Of a stretch of 64,000 nucleotides of DNA, positions 30,415 to 42,131 are shown one piece after another. Made by a program: the position numbers and the translations under genes. The stretch comes from Hyphomonadaceae bacterium UBA5336 (GTDB lineage Bacteria; Pseudomonadota; Alphaproteobacteria; Caulobacterales; Hyphomonadaceae). The DNA lies in NCBI GenBank assembly GCA_002408125.1, contig DHQO01000005.1, forward strand, positions 1 through 64,000, given 5' to 3'. How positions within the stretch are numbered: position 1 is the first letter of the stretch; the number at the start of each line of letters is the position of its first letter. A model generated the notes under the pieces. The model ran no database searches. It had not been told where the DNA came from and saw only the letters and a list, made by a program, of their open reading frames with translations.

Positions 30415-32361
30415 CTAGCCGCGATTTTGCCTGTTCTCGATCAGGTCATCGACCACCGCCGGCTCGGCCAGCGTGGAAGTGTCGCCGAGATTGTCGAAAC
30501 TGTTCTCGGCGATCTTGCGCAGGATGCGGCGCATGATCTTGCCCGAGCGGGTCTTGGGCAGGCCGGAGGCGAACTGGATGAGATCGGGCGAGGCAATCGG
30601 GCCGATCTCGGCGCGGACATGGCGGACAAGATCCTTCTTCAGATCGTCATCCACCTCGACCCCGGCGCGCACGGTGACATAGGCATAGATGCCCTGGCCC
30701 TTCAGATCGTGCGGATAGCCGACCACGGCAGCCTCGGCGACCGCGTCATGAGCGACCAGCGCGCTTTCCACTTCAGCGGTACCCATGCGGTGGCCGGAAA
30801 CATTGATCACATCGTCCACGCGGCCAGTGATCCAGATGGCGCCATCCTCGTCGCGCCGCGCGCCGTCGCCGGTGAAGTAATTGCCGGGATAGGCGGAGAA
30901 ATAGGTGTCGATGAAGCGCTGATGGTCGCCATAGACCGTGCGCATCTGGCCGGGCCAGCTGTCGGTGATGACGAGATTGCCTTCGGTGGCGCCTTCCAGC
31001 GTATTGCCTTCCGCATCCAGCAGCTCCGGCTTGATGCCGAAGAAGGGATTCATCGCCGCGCCGGGTTTCATCGCCGTTGTGCCGGGCAGGGGGACCATCA
31101 TGGCGCCGCCGGTTTCGGTCTGCCACCAGGTGTCGACGATGGGGCAGCGGCCCTCGCCGACGACATGGAAATACCATTCCCAGGCTTCCGGGTTGATCGG
31201 CTCGCCCACCGAGCCGAGGATGCGCAGGGACTTGCGCGAGGTCGCATTCACCGGGCCTTCGCCCTCGCGCATCAGGGCACGGATGGCGGTCGGTGCGGTG
31301 TAGAACAGCGAGACCTTGTGCTTGTCGACCACCTGCCAGAAGCGCGAGGCATCGGGATAGGAGGGCACGCCCTCGAACATCAGGCTGGTCGCCCCGTTCG
31401 CCAGCGGGCCGTAGACGATATAGGTGTGCCCGGTGACCCAGCCGACATCGGCGGTGCACCAGTACACGTCCGTCTCCTTCAGGTCGAAGACATATTCATG
31501 GGTCATCGCGGCCCAGACGAGATAGCCGCCGGTCGTGTGCAGCACGCCCTTGGGCTTTCCGGTCGAGCCGGAAGTATAGAGGATGAAGAGCGGGTCTTCC
31601 GCTGCCATCGGCTCGGGCGGGCAGTCAGCCGAGACATCCGCGCCGACCTCGTGCAGCCAGAGATCGCGGCCATCCTTCATGGCGACATTACCGCCGGTGC
31701 GCTGGACCACCAGCACCTTCTCGACCTCGACGCCCTCATGATCGAGCGCGGCATCGCAATTGGCTTTCAGCGGCACCTTGCGCGAGCCGCGCAGGCCCTC
31801 ATCGGCGGTGATCACGAACTTGGAGTCGCAGTCCACGATCCGCCCGGCCAGGGCTTCGGGCGAGAAGCCGCCGAACACGATGGAGTGCACCGCGCCTATC
31901 CGGGTGCAGGCCAGCATGGCATAGGCCGCCTCCAGGATCATCGGCATGTAGATCGTGACCCGGTCGCCCTTCCTGACGCCCATCTCCTTCAGCACATTGG
32001 CGAACTTGCACACCGCGCCATGCAGTTGGCGATAGGTGAGGGTGTGGCTCTCGTCCGGGCTGTCGCCCTCCCAGATCAACGCCGGTTTGTCGCCGCGTGT
32101 TTCCAGGTGCCGATCGATACAGTTGTAGGAGACGTTCAGGACGCCGTCCTCGTACCATTTGATGCGGAAATCGCCCTGTTCGAAGCTGGTGTCCTTGGAC
32201 CGGGTCGGCTTGGTGAACCAGTCCAGCCGCTCGGCCTCATCCATCCAGAACCCGTCCGGATTGGCGATGGAGCGGGCATACATCTCCTTGTAGGTCTCAG
32301 GCGTCAGGTTTGCCTGGGCGGCGAAGCCCTCAGGAACTGCTACTATAGTGGTGTCCGTCAT
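30415..32361 (-). CDS. acs: Acetyl-CoA synthetase
   Basis: A 648-residue acetate:CoA ligase (AMP-forming), full length for Acs. It has the P-loop YTSGSTGKPKGVLHT, the WWQTETGG motif, and the C-terminal PKTRSGKIMRR with the lysine that is acetylated in regulation of Acs. It makes acetyl-CoA from acetate and ATP through acetyl-AMP. The ATG at 32361 has GGAGGA upstream, better than the frame start at 32382. It follows the porin gene by 35 bases on the same strand, so porin-acs is probably one transcript. The CrbR-type regulator divergent to it is, in Vibrio and Pseudomonas, the activator of acs. Confidence 0.97.
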   Translation of the reverse strand: MTDTTIVAVPEGFAAQANLTPETYKEMYARSIANPDGFWMDEAERLDWFTKPTRSKDTSFEQGDFRIKWYEDGVLNVSYNCIDRHLETRGDKPALIWEGDSPDESHTLTYRQLHGAVCKFANVLKEMGVRKGDRVTIYMPMILEAAYAMLACTRIGAVHSIVFGGFSPEALAGRIVDCDSKFVITADEGLRGSRKVPLKANCDAALDHEGVEVEKVLVVQRTGGNVAMKDGRDLWLHEVGADVSADCPPEPMAAEDPLFILYTSGSTGKPKGVLHTTGGYLVWAAMTHEYVFDLKETDVYWCTADVGWVTGHTYIVYGPLANGATSLMFEGVPSYPDASRFWQVVDKHKVSLFYTAPTAIRALMREGEGPVNATSRKSLRILGSVGEPINPEAWEWYFHVVGEGRCPIVDTWWQTETGGAMMVPLPGTTAMKPGAAMNPFFGIKPELLDAEGNTLEGATEGNLVITDSWPGQMRTVYGDHQRFIDTYFSAYPGNYFTGDGARRDEDGAIWITGRVDDVINVSGHRMGTAEVESALVAHDAVAEAAVVGYPHDLKGQGIYAYVTVRAGVEVDDDLKKDLVRHVRAEIGPIASPDLIQFASGLPKTRSGKIMRRILRKIAENSFDNLGDTSTLAEPAVVDDLIENRQNRG

Positions 32362-32396
32362 GATGGGTCCTCCGCCGTCCATGGTTTGGTTTCCCT

Positions 32397-33713
32397 CTAG
32401 AATGCGTACTTGGTGGAGAAAGTGAACCGTGCAATCGAGCCGTCGGCGCCTGCTTCAGTTTCACGCACGCCGTACATGAGCTCGCCGCCCATGGTCACGC
32501 GCGGGACCGGCTCCCAGAGGATCGCGCCATAGGCGCTCTGCACGCTCCTGGTCGCGGATCCGCTGATGAAGTCGGGATTGTCCGCGAACAGGCCGGAATA
32601 GCCGATATTGAAGCGCGCGGTTTCGCCGAAGGGATGGCGCCAGGCGATGAAGCCGCCATAGGCCGGAATGGCTTCCAGCTCACCGGTCATCGGGTCGATG
32701 GCCGCGCCATTGATGGCATTCAGGCCGACATAGCGCCCGACACCCTCGCCGCCGACCACCGTGAAGCGGATATCGTCACGCTCGCCGACATTGATCTTGC
32801 CCTGGGCCGACAGGCCGAAGCCATAGGTCTGCTCTTCCATTGCGGGGGTCTCCAGTCGCAGCTGGCGGCCGATGCCGGCAAAGGCGATATTGCCGAAATC
32901 GCCGGTGAGATTGTAGCGCGCGACAATGTCGGGAACGGTGTTGGAGTCCGCCTCGATCCGGCCGCCGCCCGCCGGCGTGACGGTGGTATCGCCATTCTCA
33001 AGGGCAAACTGCCAGTTGCCATGGGTAAACCGGATCTGCGCCTGGCGGATGAAGACCATGCCGTCCGACAGGATCAGGAAGCTCGCGCTCTCCGGGATGG
33101 CCGAAGTGTTCTGGAAGGTCGACCATTCCTGGCCGACCAGCAGGCCGTCAACCGTCACATAGGCCCGGCGCAGGCGAGGCGAGAAGCTGTTGGAAACACG
33201 CTCGTCGCCCTGCAGGGAGCCGAGGAAGTCCATCTCGATGCGCCCCCCCACCTTGTGGCCGTCAATATTGGTGTCGGCGGTCAGGAAGAAGCGCGAGGCT
33301 TCGGCGGTGAGATCGGTGGTGCTGGTATTGCCACCGCCGATCGGAGTTGCGCCGGGAATGTAGAAGTCGCGGGCAATCGAGCCGCTGGCGATGGCACCAT
33401 CGGAGAGATTGGCGACATGGGCGTCGACATCGACAAAGCCACCGAACTTGAAGGTGGTGTTCCCGACCTTGAAGCCGTCGCCTGACGCGCCAGGCGCGGG
33501 TTTGGCCGCGGCCGCCGTGGCGACCTCTTCCAGACGCACGATATCGGCATCGGTCTCGGCCTGTTCGGAGGCGAGTTCCGTCTTCAACTCGGCCACCATG
33601 GCTTCAAGCGCGGCGATGCGGTCTTCCAGATCCGATGCATCCTGGGCCTGTGAGGGCCAGACAAGGGCCGCAGCTGCGCAGGACAGAAGGGCCATTCTTA
33701 TGCGATTGCTCAC
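32397..33713 (-). CDS. DcaP-like outer-membrane porin
   Basis: A 438-residue outer-membrane protein. A signal peptide ends at SQAQ-DA (about residue 24), a short coiled-coil follows (DLEDRIAALEAMVAELKTEL, about 27-46), and then comes a beta-barrel ending in FTFSTKYAF with the terminal Phe. The coiled-coil then FKVGNTTFKFGGFVDVDAHV opening matches the DcaP-like porin family of dicarboxylate channels. GTG 33713 is chosen since GGGGAGT lies 8 bases upstream and the signal peptide begins there. Co-transcription with acs suggests it brings acetate or small dicarboxylates across the outer membrane. Confidence 0.85.
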   Translation of the reverse strand: MSNRIRMALLSCAAAALVWPSQAQDASDLEDRIAALEAMVAELKTELASEQAETDADIVRLEEVATAAAAKPAPGASGDGFKVGNTTFKFGGFVDVDAHVANLSDGAIASGSIARDFYIPGATPIGGGNTSTTDLTAEASRFFLTADTNIDGHKVGGRIEMDFLGSLQGDERVSNSFSPRLRRAYVTVDGLLVGQEWSTFQNTSAIPESASFLILSDGMVFIRQAQIRFTHGNWQFALENGDTTVTPAGGGRIEADSNTVPDIVARYNLTGDFGNIAFAGIGRQLRLETPAMEEQTYGFGLSAQGKINVGERDDIRFTVVGGEGVGRYVGLNAINGAAIDPMTGELEAIPAYGGFIAWRHPFGETARFNIGYSGLFADNPDFISGSATRSVQSAYGAILWEPVPRVTMGGELMYGVRETEAGADGSIARFTFSTKYAF

Positions 33714-33895
33714 TTGGATACTCCCCTGGTTTTTATGACCTGAAGTATCCGTGGAGAGCTTGTTTCCCGCCATTAGCCATTGGTGCTAAGACCAAGGTCG
33801 CAAATACCGGCCTCGACTTCCCGGCGAACTGGCGTAAGCTGTGCAAGCGCGAGGATATGAGACCGGAAACCGGCTGCTCGCCGAAGGGAGGAATA

Positions 33896-34546
33896 ATGAT
33901 GGGCCAGGCGCCCGACGTGCTGATCGTCGACGATCACCCCCTCTTCAGGGATGCCTTGGAAATCGCGTTGGCTCAGGCTTTCCCCGCAGGCGCAAGGGCG
34001 CATCACAGCGGGTCGCTGGCGGATGCGCTGGAGGCCCTGGAAACCCACAAGCCGAACCTGATCCTGCTGGATCTGAACCTGTCCGACGCGTCCGGGTTCG
34101 ACGGCCTGGCCCGCTTGCGCGCAGCCTCGCCCGAGACGCCGGTGGTGGTCGTGTCGGCGACGGAGTCCGCGGAGGCCTATTCGCGGGCCCGCGCGCTCGG
34201 CGCGGCCGGCTACCTGCCCAAGAGTCTCAGCCTCAACGACCTGTCAGCGGCGCTCGCCACGACGCTGGACGGGGGCACCTGGTTCCCGCCGGCCGAGGAC
34301 GAGGACAGCGAGGCCGATACGCTTGCCGAACGCGTGGCGAGCCTGACCCCGGCCCAGCGCCGCGTGCTGGCAGGGCTTTCCGATGGCCTGCTCAACAAAC
34401 AGATCGCCTATGAGATGGATATCTCGGTCGCCACGGTAAAGGCGCACATGACCGCGATCTTCCGCAAGCTCGGTGCGAATAACCGCACCCAGGCTCTGCT
34501 GATCTATTCCCAGGCCGTTTCGCTCGACAATCACTCCGCCGCCTGA
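33896..34546 (+). CDS. crbR: LuxR-type response regulator, CrbR-like
   Basis: A 216-residue response regulator. The receiver domain (about 7-125) has the acidic pair Asp12-Asp13 and the phospho-acceptor Asp59 in LILLDLNLSD; the C-terminal LuxR helix-turn-helix (about 150-210) contains LTPAQRRVLAGLSDGLLNKQ and ISVATVKAHMTAIFRKL. GGGAGGAAT precedes ATG 33896. The cognate sensor is the convergent hybrid kinase, whose 3' end overlaps it by 16 bases. With acs and an acetate-type symporter beside it, it fits CrbR (also called ErdR), the acetate-switch activator of acs. The assignment rests on family plus context. Confidence 0.85.
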   Translation: MMGQAPDVLIVDDHPLFRDALEIALAQAFPAGARAHHSGSLADALEALETHKPNLILLDLNLSDASGFDGLARLRAASPETPVVVVSATESAEAYSRARALGAAGYLPKSLSLNDLSAALATTLDGGTWFPPAEDEDSEADTLAERVASLTPAQRRVLAGLSDGLLNKQIAYEMDISVATVKAHMTAIFRKLGANNRTQALLIYSQAVSLDNHSAA

Positions 34547-37500
34547 GCCGCCGCCCGTCGCTCGGCGCAGCGTGTCAGGAAGGCCCGCAGATCGTCCGGG
34601 TTCACCGGCTTGCGCAGGAGGGCAATGGATTCGCCCTGGGCGGTTTCGGCCACCACGTCGCTGGCGCGCGCGGTGAGCAGCGCGACATTCTCCGGATCGG
34701 TGAGATGATCGCGTGAGGCCTGGATCAGGTTCAGCCCGGTGCGCACATCCTTCAGCTGCAGGTCTGCGATCATCACGTCGAAATTGCCCGAGCGGGTCTT
34801 GTCGAGGGCATCATTGTATTCGGCAACGGCGTGCACCGTACAGCCCCAGCGCGAGAGCAGTGTCGCCATGCCGTCGCGGATGCTGGCCTCGTCATCCACG
34901 CACAGGATCTGCAGCGCGCTGAGATCATGGGCCATGGGTCGGGACGTGGCAGGGCTCGCAGCCGGACGGGCCGGCTGGCTGTCGGCCAGCGGAACGCGGA
35001 TCGAGAACACGCTGCCCCTGCCGGGTTGGGAGCGCACCTGGACGTCGCAGTCCATGATCGCAGCCAGGCGGCGCACCACCGACAGGCCGAGCCCCGCGCC
35101 GCGCAGGCCGAGATTGTCGGTGTCGTCAAAGCGCTGGAACTCCTCGAACAGGAGTGCCTGCTTGGACTTGCTGATCCCCGGACCGGTATCCCAGACCTCG
35201 ATCTGCGCCTTGTCGCCGCGCCGGCGCGCACCGATCAGCACACCGCCCGTCTGGGTGTAGCGCCGCGCATTGGAGATGAAATTGCGCAGGATGGAGGTGA
35301 GATAGTCCGGATCGGCAAACACTGAGAGCCGGGTCGGCGCGATGCGGATTTCGAGGCCCACCTTTTCGGCCATCGGCGCGGCCTCATCGGCGAGATCCTC
35401 CAGCAGGGGCGCGAGCGCGATCTGCACCGGCTTGGCGGTGACATGGCCATGGTCGAGGCGGGAGATGTCGAGCAGGCCCTTGAGCAGGTCGTCAGCCGAC
35501 TGGATGGCCTTGTCGGTCTTGGCGATGGTCAGCTGGGCCGCGCTGGATTTGACGCTGTCATCGGCCATCAGGGCGCCGAGAAACAGGCGTGCGGCGTTCA
35601 GCGGTTGCAGGAGGTCGTGGCTGGCGGCAGCCAGGAAGCGCGTCTTGGAAGCATTGGCGCCCTCGGCATCCTCGCGGGCAACCTGCAGGTCGGTGGCCAT
35701 GGATTCCAGGTCGCTGGTGCGCTCACGAACGCGCGCTTCCAGCGTCTCGTTGGCCTCCACCAGGGCCTGCTCGCGGCGCTTGTCGTCGGTGATGTCGGTG
35801 AAGGTGGTGACATAGCCACCGCCCGGCATGGGATTGCCGGTAATGCGCAGATAGCGGCCATCGGGGTTCTGGCGCTCATAGGTGTGCGAGCGGCCGCGGC
35901 GGATGTGCTCGATGCGCCGGCGGGCCTGTTCGGCCGGGTCGCCATGGATCCAGCCCTTGTCGAGATTGTAGGTGATGAGATCGGCGATTGGCCGGCCGAC
36001 TTGCACCAGGTCCGGCGGATAGTCGAACAGGTCGACATAGGCGCTGTTCCAGGCCACCAGGCGCTGGTCCTGGTCGACCACGGAGATGCCCTGCTGGATG
36101 TTTTCCAGCATGGATTGCAGCATGTGCCGGTCGAACCGCTCCGCCCGTGTCTGGGAATCCAGGATCGAGAGCACATCGGGCAGGGTGACATCCATGCCGC
36201 CGACCGCCGAGGCCATCACGACGCGCGCCGAGGAAGACCCTAGCGCCCGTGCCAGCATCCGCTCGGTGCGCTGGACCAGTTGCCAGTCGGCCGGGGCGGA
36301 GAAATCGATCTGCTCAGCCGTTTCAATCTCGAACTGCTCGAAGGCAGCCTGCACGGCCTCGGCGTCCAGGAAGCGCTCGGCCAGCGTCCGCAGGCCGTCG
36401 GGGGTCACTTGGCTGGCCGGGATGGCCGCGGTGCGCCCGAGCCCGACCGAATTATCGCTTTTGCCGGTAAAGGCGGCGGCCTGCACCCGGTCGCGCAGCC
36501 GCTCGCGCGCTCGCAGCGAGCCGATGATATAGCCGGCGAGATTGAGCCCCAGGCTCCAGACCACGCCATGGGTGAGACTGTCGCCGAGACCTGCGCCGAA
36601 CAGGGCGTGCGGGTCGAGCCAGTCGGGCAGGAGCGCGGCCATGCGTCCATGGCCGAGCAGGGCCGGCAGGAACAGGGTATAGGCCCAGGCCCCCATGCCG
36701 AGCACAAGACCGGCCGCAGCGCCGGCGCGCTTGCCGTCCTTCCAGTAGATCCCGCCGAGCAGGGCAGGCGCGAACTGCACCGCCGAGGCAAAGGAGAGCA
36801 GGCCGATCTGGGCCAGCGCCTCGCTGCTGCCGGCGGTGCGGTAATAGCCATAGGCGAGCAGGAGGAGGATCAGGATCACCGCACGGCGGATGATCAGGAG
36901 CCGCGCGCCGGAATCCCCGGAGAGGCTTGAAAAACGAACGGATTTCAGGAGCGCCGGCACAATCAGGTCATTGGTCACCATGGTCGAGAGGGCCACGGTG
37001 GAGACGATCACCATGCCCATGGCGGCGGAAAACCCGCCGAGGAAGACAAGCAGGGCAAGGATCCCGTCGCCCTGGCTGAGCGGCAGGTTCAGGACATAGA
37101 GATCAGCCGGGCTGGAGGCCGGCAGGACGCTCATCCCGACCAGCGCGATCGGCACGACGACAAGGCTGGTCGCCATCATGTATGCCGGAAAGAGCCAGCG
37201 TGCGGTGTCCATGTCCTTGCTCTTGCTGCGCTCGATCATGGTGACGTGAAACTGGCGCGGCAGGCAGATGATCGCGCCCATGGACAAGAGGGTGATGGTA
37301 ATGAACCGCGCCGACAGGCTGCCGGGTTCGAACACCGTGCGTGCGCGCTCTGACAGGGTCACCGTATCCGCGCTGAGAATGCCGATGGAGAGGATGCAGA
37401 CCGCCACCAGCGCGCCGAGCTTCAGCAGGGCCTCGAAGGCCAGTACGCGCATCAGGCCGGCATTCTGGCGCGTCTTGTCGCTCTGGCGGGCACCGAAGAG

Positions 37501-38019
37501 GATGGCAAAGACGGCCAGGATCAGTGCCGTGAGCAGCACGGTCTCGTCGGCCGGGCGGCTGGAATCGTCCATCGGGGCAGAGTCCGACAGCTCGATAAAG
37601 CTCATGCCCACCGATTTCAGCTGTAGGGCGATATAAGGCAGGGACCCGGTTACTGCGGCAAGGCTCGCCAGCGTCGCCACCGACTGGCTCTTGCCATAAC
37701 GCGCGGAAAGAAAGTCCGACAGCGAGGTGACGCCCTCGCGCCGGACAATGTCGCCGATACGGCGCACCAGACTCGGCATGAAGGCGAAGACGATGGCCGG
37801 GCCGATATAGATCGGCAGATAGTCCCAGCCGCTGGAGACCGCCGTGCCCACCGCGCCGAAATAGGTCCACGAGGTGCAATAGACGGCAATGGCAAGGGCA
37901 TAGACGATCGGGCTCTGCACGAAGCCCGGCTCAGCCGCTTCACGATCGCGCCGCCAGGCGATCCAGAACAGCCCGGCCAGGTAAAGGGCTGTCAGAAGCA
38001 GAATGATCCAGACAGGCAT
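34531..38019 (-). CDS. crbS: Hybrid histidine kinase with sodium:solute symporter domain, CrbS-like
   Basis: A 1162-residue sensor. Residues about 1-500 form a 12-13-helix sodium:solute symporter-like domain; a PAS domain (about 630-750, ISVVDQDQRLVAWNSAYVDL) and a coiled linker follow. Then come a HisKA domain with the phospho-His near residue 800 (AASHDLLQPLNAARL), the ATPase (NFISNARRYT, DTGPGI, GAGLGLS) and a C-terminal receiver (Asp near 1080, MIADLQLKD). This architecture is that of CrbS/MxtR kinases, which control the acetate switch. The terminal receiver makes it a hybrid kinase. The gene ends overlapping crbR and lies downstream of actP, separated by a terminator. Confidence 0.88.
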   Translation of the reverse strand: MPVWIILLLTALYLAGLFWIAWRRDREAAEPGFVQSPIVYALAIAVYCTSWTYFGAVGTAVSSGWDYLPIYIGPAIVFAFMPSLVRRIGDIVRREGVTSLSDFLSARYGKSQSVATLASLAAVTGSLPYIALQLKSVGMSFIELSDSAPMDDSSRPADETVLLTALILAVFAILFGARQSDKTRQNAGLMRVLAFEALLKLGALVAVCILSIGILSADTVTLSERARTVFEPGSLSARFITITLLSMGAIICLPRQFHVTMIERSKSKDMDTARWLFPAYMMATSLVVVPIALVGMSVLPASSPADLYVLNLPLSQGDGILALLVFLGGFSAAMGMVIVSTVALSTMVTNDLIVPALLKSVRFSSLSGDSGARLLIIRRAVILILLLLAYGYYRTAGSSEALAQIGLLSFASAVQFAPALLGGIYWKDGKRAGAAAGLVLGMGAWAYTLFLPALLGHGRMAALLPDWLDPHALFGAGLGDSLTHGVVWSLGLNLAGYIIGSLRARERLRDRVQAAAFTGKSDNSVGLGRTAAIPASQVTPDGLRTLAERFLDAEAVQAAFEQFEIETAEQIDFSAPADWQLVQRTERMLARALGSSSARVVMASAVGGMDVTLPDVLSILDSQTRAERFDRHMLQSMLENIQQGISVVDQDQRLVAWNSAYVDLFDYPPDLVQVGRPIADLITYNLDKGWIHGDPAEQARRRIEHIRRGRSHTYERQNPDGRYLRITGNPMPGGGYVTTFTDITDDKRREQALVEANETLEARVRERTSDLESMATDLQVAREDAEGANASKTRFLAAASHDLLQPLNAARLFLGALMADDSVKSSAAQLTIAKTDKAIQSADDLLKGLLDISRLDHGHVTAKPVQIALAPLLEDLADEAAPMAEKVGLEIRIAPTRLSVFADPDYLTSILRNFISNARRYTQTGGVLIGARRRGDKAQIEVWDTGPGISKSKQALLFEEFQRFDDTDNLGLRGAGLGLSVVRRLAAIMDCDVQVRSQPGRGSVFSIRVPLADSQPARPAASPATSRPMAHDLSALQILCVDDEASIRDGMATLLSRWGCTVHAVAEYNDALDKTRSGNFDVMIADLQLKDVRTGLNLIQASRDHLTDPENVALLTARASDVVAETAQGESIALLRKPVNPDDLRAFLTRCAERRAAAQAAE

Positions 38020-38118
38020 CGGTCTCCAAAGTCCCCGGTCAGTTTGGCCGAAGTCAGGCCATCACGCCAAGTTATGCCAAGGTCGTATCCGTGCAAACCA
38101 TGGGCCCCGGGCAAAGAA

Positions 38119-38146
38119 AGACAGGGCGGCCGGAGCCGCCCTGTCT
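38119..38146 (-). terminator. Terminator of the symporter gene
   Basis: AGACAGGGCGGC (38119-38130) pairs perfectly with GCCGCCCTGTCT (38135-38146) around CGGA. On the minus strand the stem is followed by TTCTTTG, so it is an intrinsic terminator between actP and the kinase gene. Confidence 0.85.
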
Positions 38147-38171
38147 CACGTGTGAACCACTTCTGGCTTGC

Positions 38172-39953
<1,782 letters not shown>

Positions 39954-39957
39954 GATC

Positions 39958-40224
39958 TCAGGCCTCCACGCCGAATTTGCGCTCCAGCCGGTTCATGGCA
40001 AAGCAGTAGTAGAAGATGAGCGCGACGAAGACGTAGATGGAGCCCTGCTGGGCAAACCAGAAGCCGAGCGGCGCACCGCCGATAGAGATCTGGTCGAGGA
40101 AATCCCTAAACAGGATTCCGGCGCCGTACGAGACGGCGAACCAGATGACGAGAAGGGAAATCGTCAGCCGTATGGTGGCGGCCCAATACCCCTTTCCGTC
40201 GATTTCGCTGAGCGATTTAGACAT
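39958..40224 (-). CDS. DUF4212 small subunit of sodium:solute symporter
   Basis: An 88-residue protein with two membrane helices (about 17-39 and 55-77), containing the GAPLGFWFAQQGSIYVFVAL loop and the ending YYCFAMNRLERKFGVE that characterise the DUF4212/TIGR03647 putative symporter small subunit. It is encoded immediately before its large partner with a 4-base gap. The pair is a known arrangement; how the small subunit works is not established to my knowledge. Confidence 0.92.
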   Translation of the reverse strand: MSKSLSEIDGKGYWAATIRLTISLLVIWFAVSYGAGILFRDFLDQISIGGAPLGFWFAQQGSIYVFVALIFYYCFAMNRLERKFGVEA

Positions 40225-40353
40225 TGTTTCTCCCCTTACCGTTTATCGGACTGCGGGATTTTCCGCCCGTGCAGGCTCGGCTTTTTGGGGAGGTTTTTTA
40301 AGAGCGACTTTGGTCTATGAGCCCGCGCGCCCAGGCGGGAAGGCGAATCAAGC

Positions 40354-40536
40354 CTATTTCTTGGCCTGCTTCCATTCGGCAAATCCGGCCCGGATGAGCC
40401 AGGCCGCCAGCACGAATCCGCCGAGCGTGTAGACTTCCCTGAAGCCAAGCCCGGGCGCCTTGAACGCTTCCACAGCCTGGATCGTGAACACCACCAGCAT
40501 CAACAGGCCGAGTGCGATCATGATGTGATGCTTCAT
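40354..40536 (-). CDS. Small two-helix membrane protein, unknown function
   Basis: A 60-residue protein from the ATG at 40536 with two hydrophobic stretches (about 4-21 and 33-50) and a charged C-terminal EWKQAKK. No family is recognised. It is 129 bases upstream of the DUF4212 gene on the same strand, and diverges from the efflux lipoprotein. A longer frame to 40584 would overlap the control region and lacks a ribosome site. Confidence 0.55.
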   Translation of the reverse strand: MKHHIMIALGLLMLVVFTIQAVEAFKAPGLGFREVYTLGGFVLAAWLIRAGFAEWKQAKK

Positions 40537-40648
40537 GCTTCGGGCTCCGGTTTCATGGAAATTCAACATTGGCGCGAGAGTCATGGCAACGCGTCACATA
40601 TTCAGTTTAAGGCCTCAAGGTGATGCGATGCAACGGAGGGAAAGCCCC

Positions 40649-42070
40649 ATGAAACATGCTGCCGCCTCCATGCTTGCTACGCTTGCGCTGGCGGGTTGTT
40701 CCGCCCTCGGACTGAACGCTGACGCCTCGAAGGAGGCTGAGACCCGGTTATCATTCGAGGTTCCGGCCAGCTGGGAATCGCGACTTGCGGCCGGTGATGC
40801 GGCCCTCAGCGCCGGCTGGGCCGATCTTTACGGTCCACAACTTTCTGCACTCATTGATGAGGCGCTCGCCAACAATCCCGACCTGCAGGCGAGTGCGGCA
40901 CGTGTCGAGCAGGCTGAAGCGCTGCTGGCCCAGTCGCGTGGAGCCATCTGGCCGATGGTCCAGGCTTCCTTCAGCGGAACCGAGGCCGAGCCGCTTGAGG
41001 AATCTTCCGGCGGTGGCCTGCCAGGCGGCTTCAGCCTTTCCAGCCTCAATGCAATGGACCAGTACAATGCCGGGGTTTCGGTGAACTGGGATACCGATCT
41101 GCGCGGGGTGAACCGGGCCGACATCCGCGCCAGCGAGGCTCAGCTGGAAGCCTCTCGCGCCATCCTCGAAGCGAGCCGGCGCAATGTCGCCGCAGCCACG
41201 GCGCTGGCCTGGTTCGATGCGATCAATGCCCACCGCCAGCTGGAGCTGACCCGGCGCACCGAAACCGCGCTGGAAAACACCAACGAGTTGGTCGGTCAGC
41301 TGTTCGAGCATGGCGCCGTGGCCCGCCGTGACCTGGTGCTCTCCCAGGCCGATCTCTCAAGCGCGCGCGATAATGTCCTGACCGCAGAGCAGGGCGTTCG
41401 TGCCGCCCGCCGGGCGCTGGAAGTTCTGATCGGGCGCTATCCCGCCGCCGAGATCGAGACCGCCGCGCAGCTGCCACAGCGCCCCGAAACCCTGTCGCCC
41501 GACACGCCGCTGGAACTCCTCCGCCGCCGTCCGGATCTTGTCGCAGCCGAATATGATGTCATTGCCAGCTTCGCCAGTGCTGACCGGGCGCGAGCCGCGC
41601 GCTGGCCATCCTTCACGCTCTCGGGCGGCTTCACCTCCAGTGGCATGGAGATCGACCAGCTTTCCGACCCGACCTCCATGGCCGTCTCGCTTGGTTTTCA
41701 GCTGGCTCAGAGCTTGTTCGATGGCGGTCTCAGGCAGTCGCAGGTAGACGCCGCCGACGCGGCTTCGCGCCAGGCCATCGCCGCCTATGGCAGCGCGGCG
41801 CTCTCGGCCTTTTCGGATGTGGAGAATGCGCGCGACCAACTCGCCACGCTGGAGGCGCGTGAGGGGGTGCTGAAGGATATTCTCGCCAATGCTGAGGAGG
41901 CGCTGGAGCTCACCGAGCTGCGCTATCGCGCCGGCGATACCGACCTGCTCGACGTGCTCGCCCTGCGCCAGCGCGTCTTTGCCGCCGAGCGCATGGTGAT
42001 CGCCAATGAAAGCGCGCTGCTGCAATCCCAGATCCGGCTTTACCAGGCCCTGGGCGGTCCGGTCCGCTAG
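40649..42070 (+). CDS. RND efflux outer-membrane lipoprotein (NodT/OprM family)
   Basis: A 473-residue TolC-like outer-membrane factor. The signal peptide ends in the lipobox LALAGC, so it is lipid-anchored. Two OEP repeats follow, with ALANNPDLQASAARVEQAEA near residues 70-90, TPLELLRRRPDLVAAEYDV in the middle and the C-terminal LRYRAGDTDLLDVLALRQRV. It would form the outer-membrane duct of a tripartite drug or metabolite efflux pump. No RND pump or adaptor gene is adjacent, so its partners lie elsewhere. GGAGGG before ATG 40649 supports this start over 40535. Confidence 0.92.
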   Translation: MKHAAASMLATLALAGCSALGLNADASKEAETRLSFEVPASWESRLAAGDAALSAGWADLYGPQLSALIDEALANNPDLQASAARVEQAEALLAQSRGAIWPMVQASFSGTEAEPLEESSGGGLPGGFSLSSLNAMDQYNAGVSVNWDTDLRGVNRADIRASEAQLEASRAILEASRRNVAAATALAWFDAINAHRQLELTRRTETALENTNELVGQLFEHGAVARRDLVLSQADLSSARDNVLTAEQGVRAARRALEVLIGRYPAAEIETAAQLPQRPETLSPDTPLELLRRRPDLVAAEYDVIASFASADRARAARWPSFTLSGGFTSSGMEIDQLSDPTSMAVSLGFQLAQSLFDGGLRQSQVDAADAASRQAIAAYGSAALSAFSDVENARDQLATLEAREGVLKDILANAEEALELTELRYRAGDTDLLDVLALRQRVFAAERMVIANESALLQSQIRLYQALGGPVR

Positions 42071-42131
42071 TCAGGGCGGGCGCGAGGGCGCATAACATGG
42101 CGCAAAGAGAATCACGCATTGGGAGGATGCC

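Noticed and set aside
30427..32400. A 657-residue + strand ORF
   Set aside because: Complete antisense shadow of acs, with no family features.
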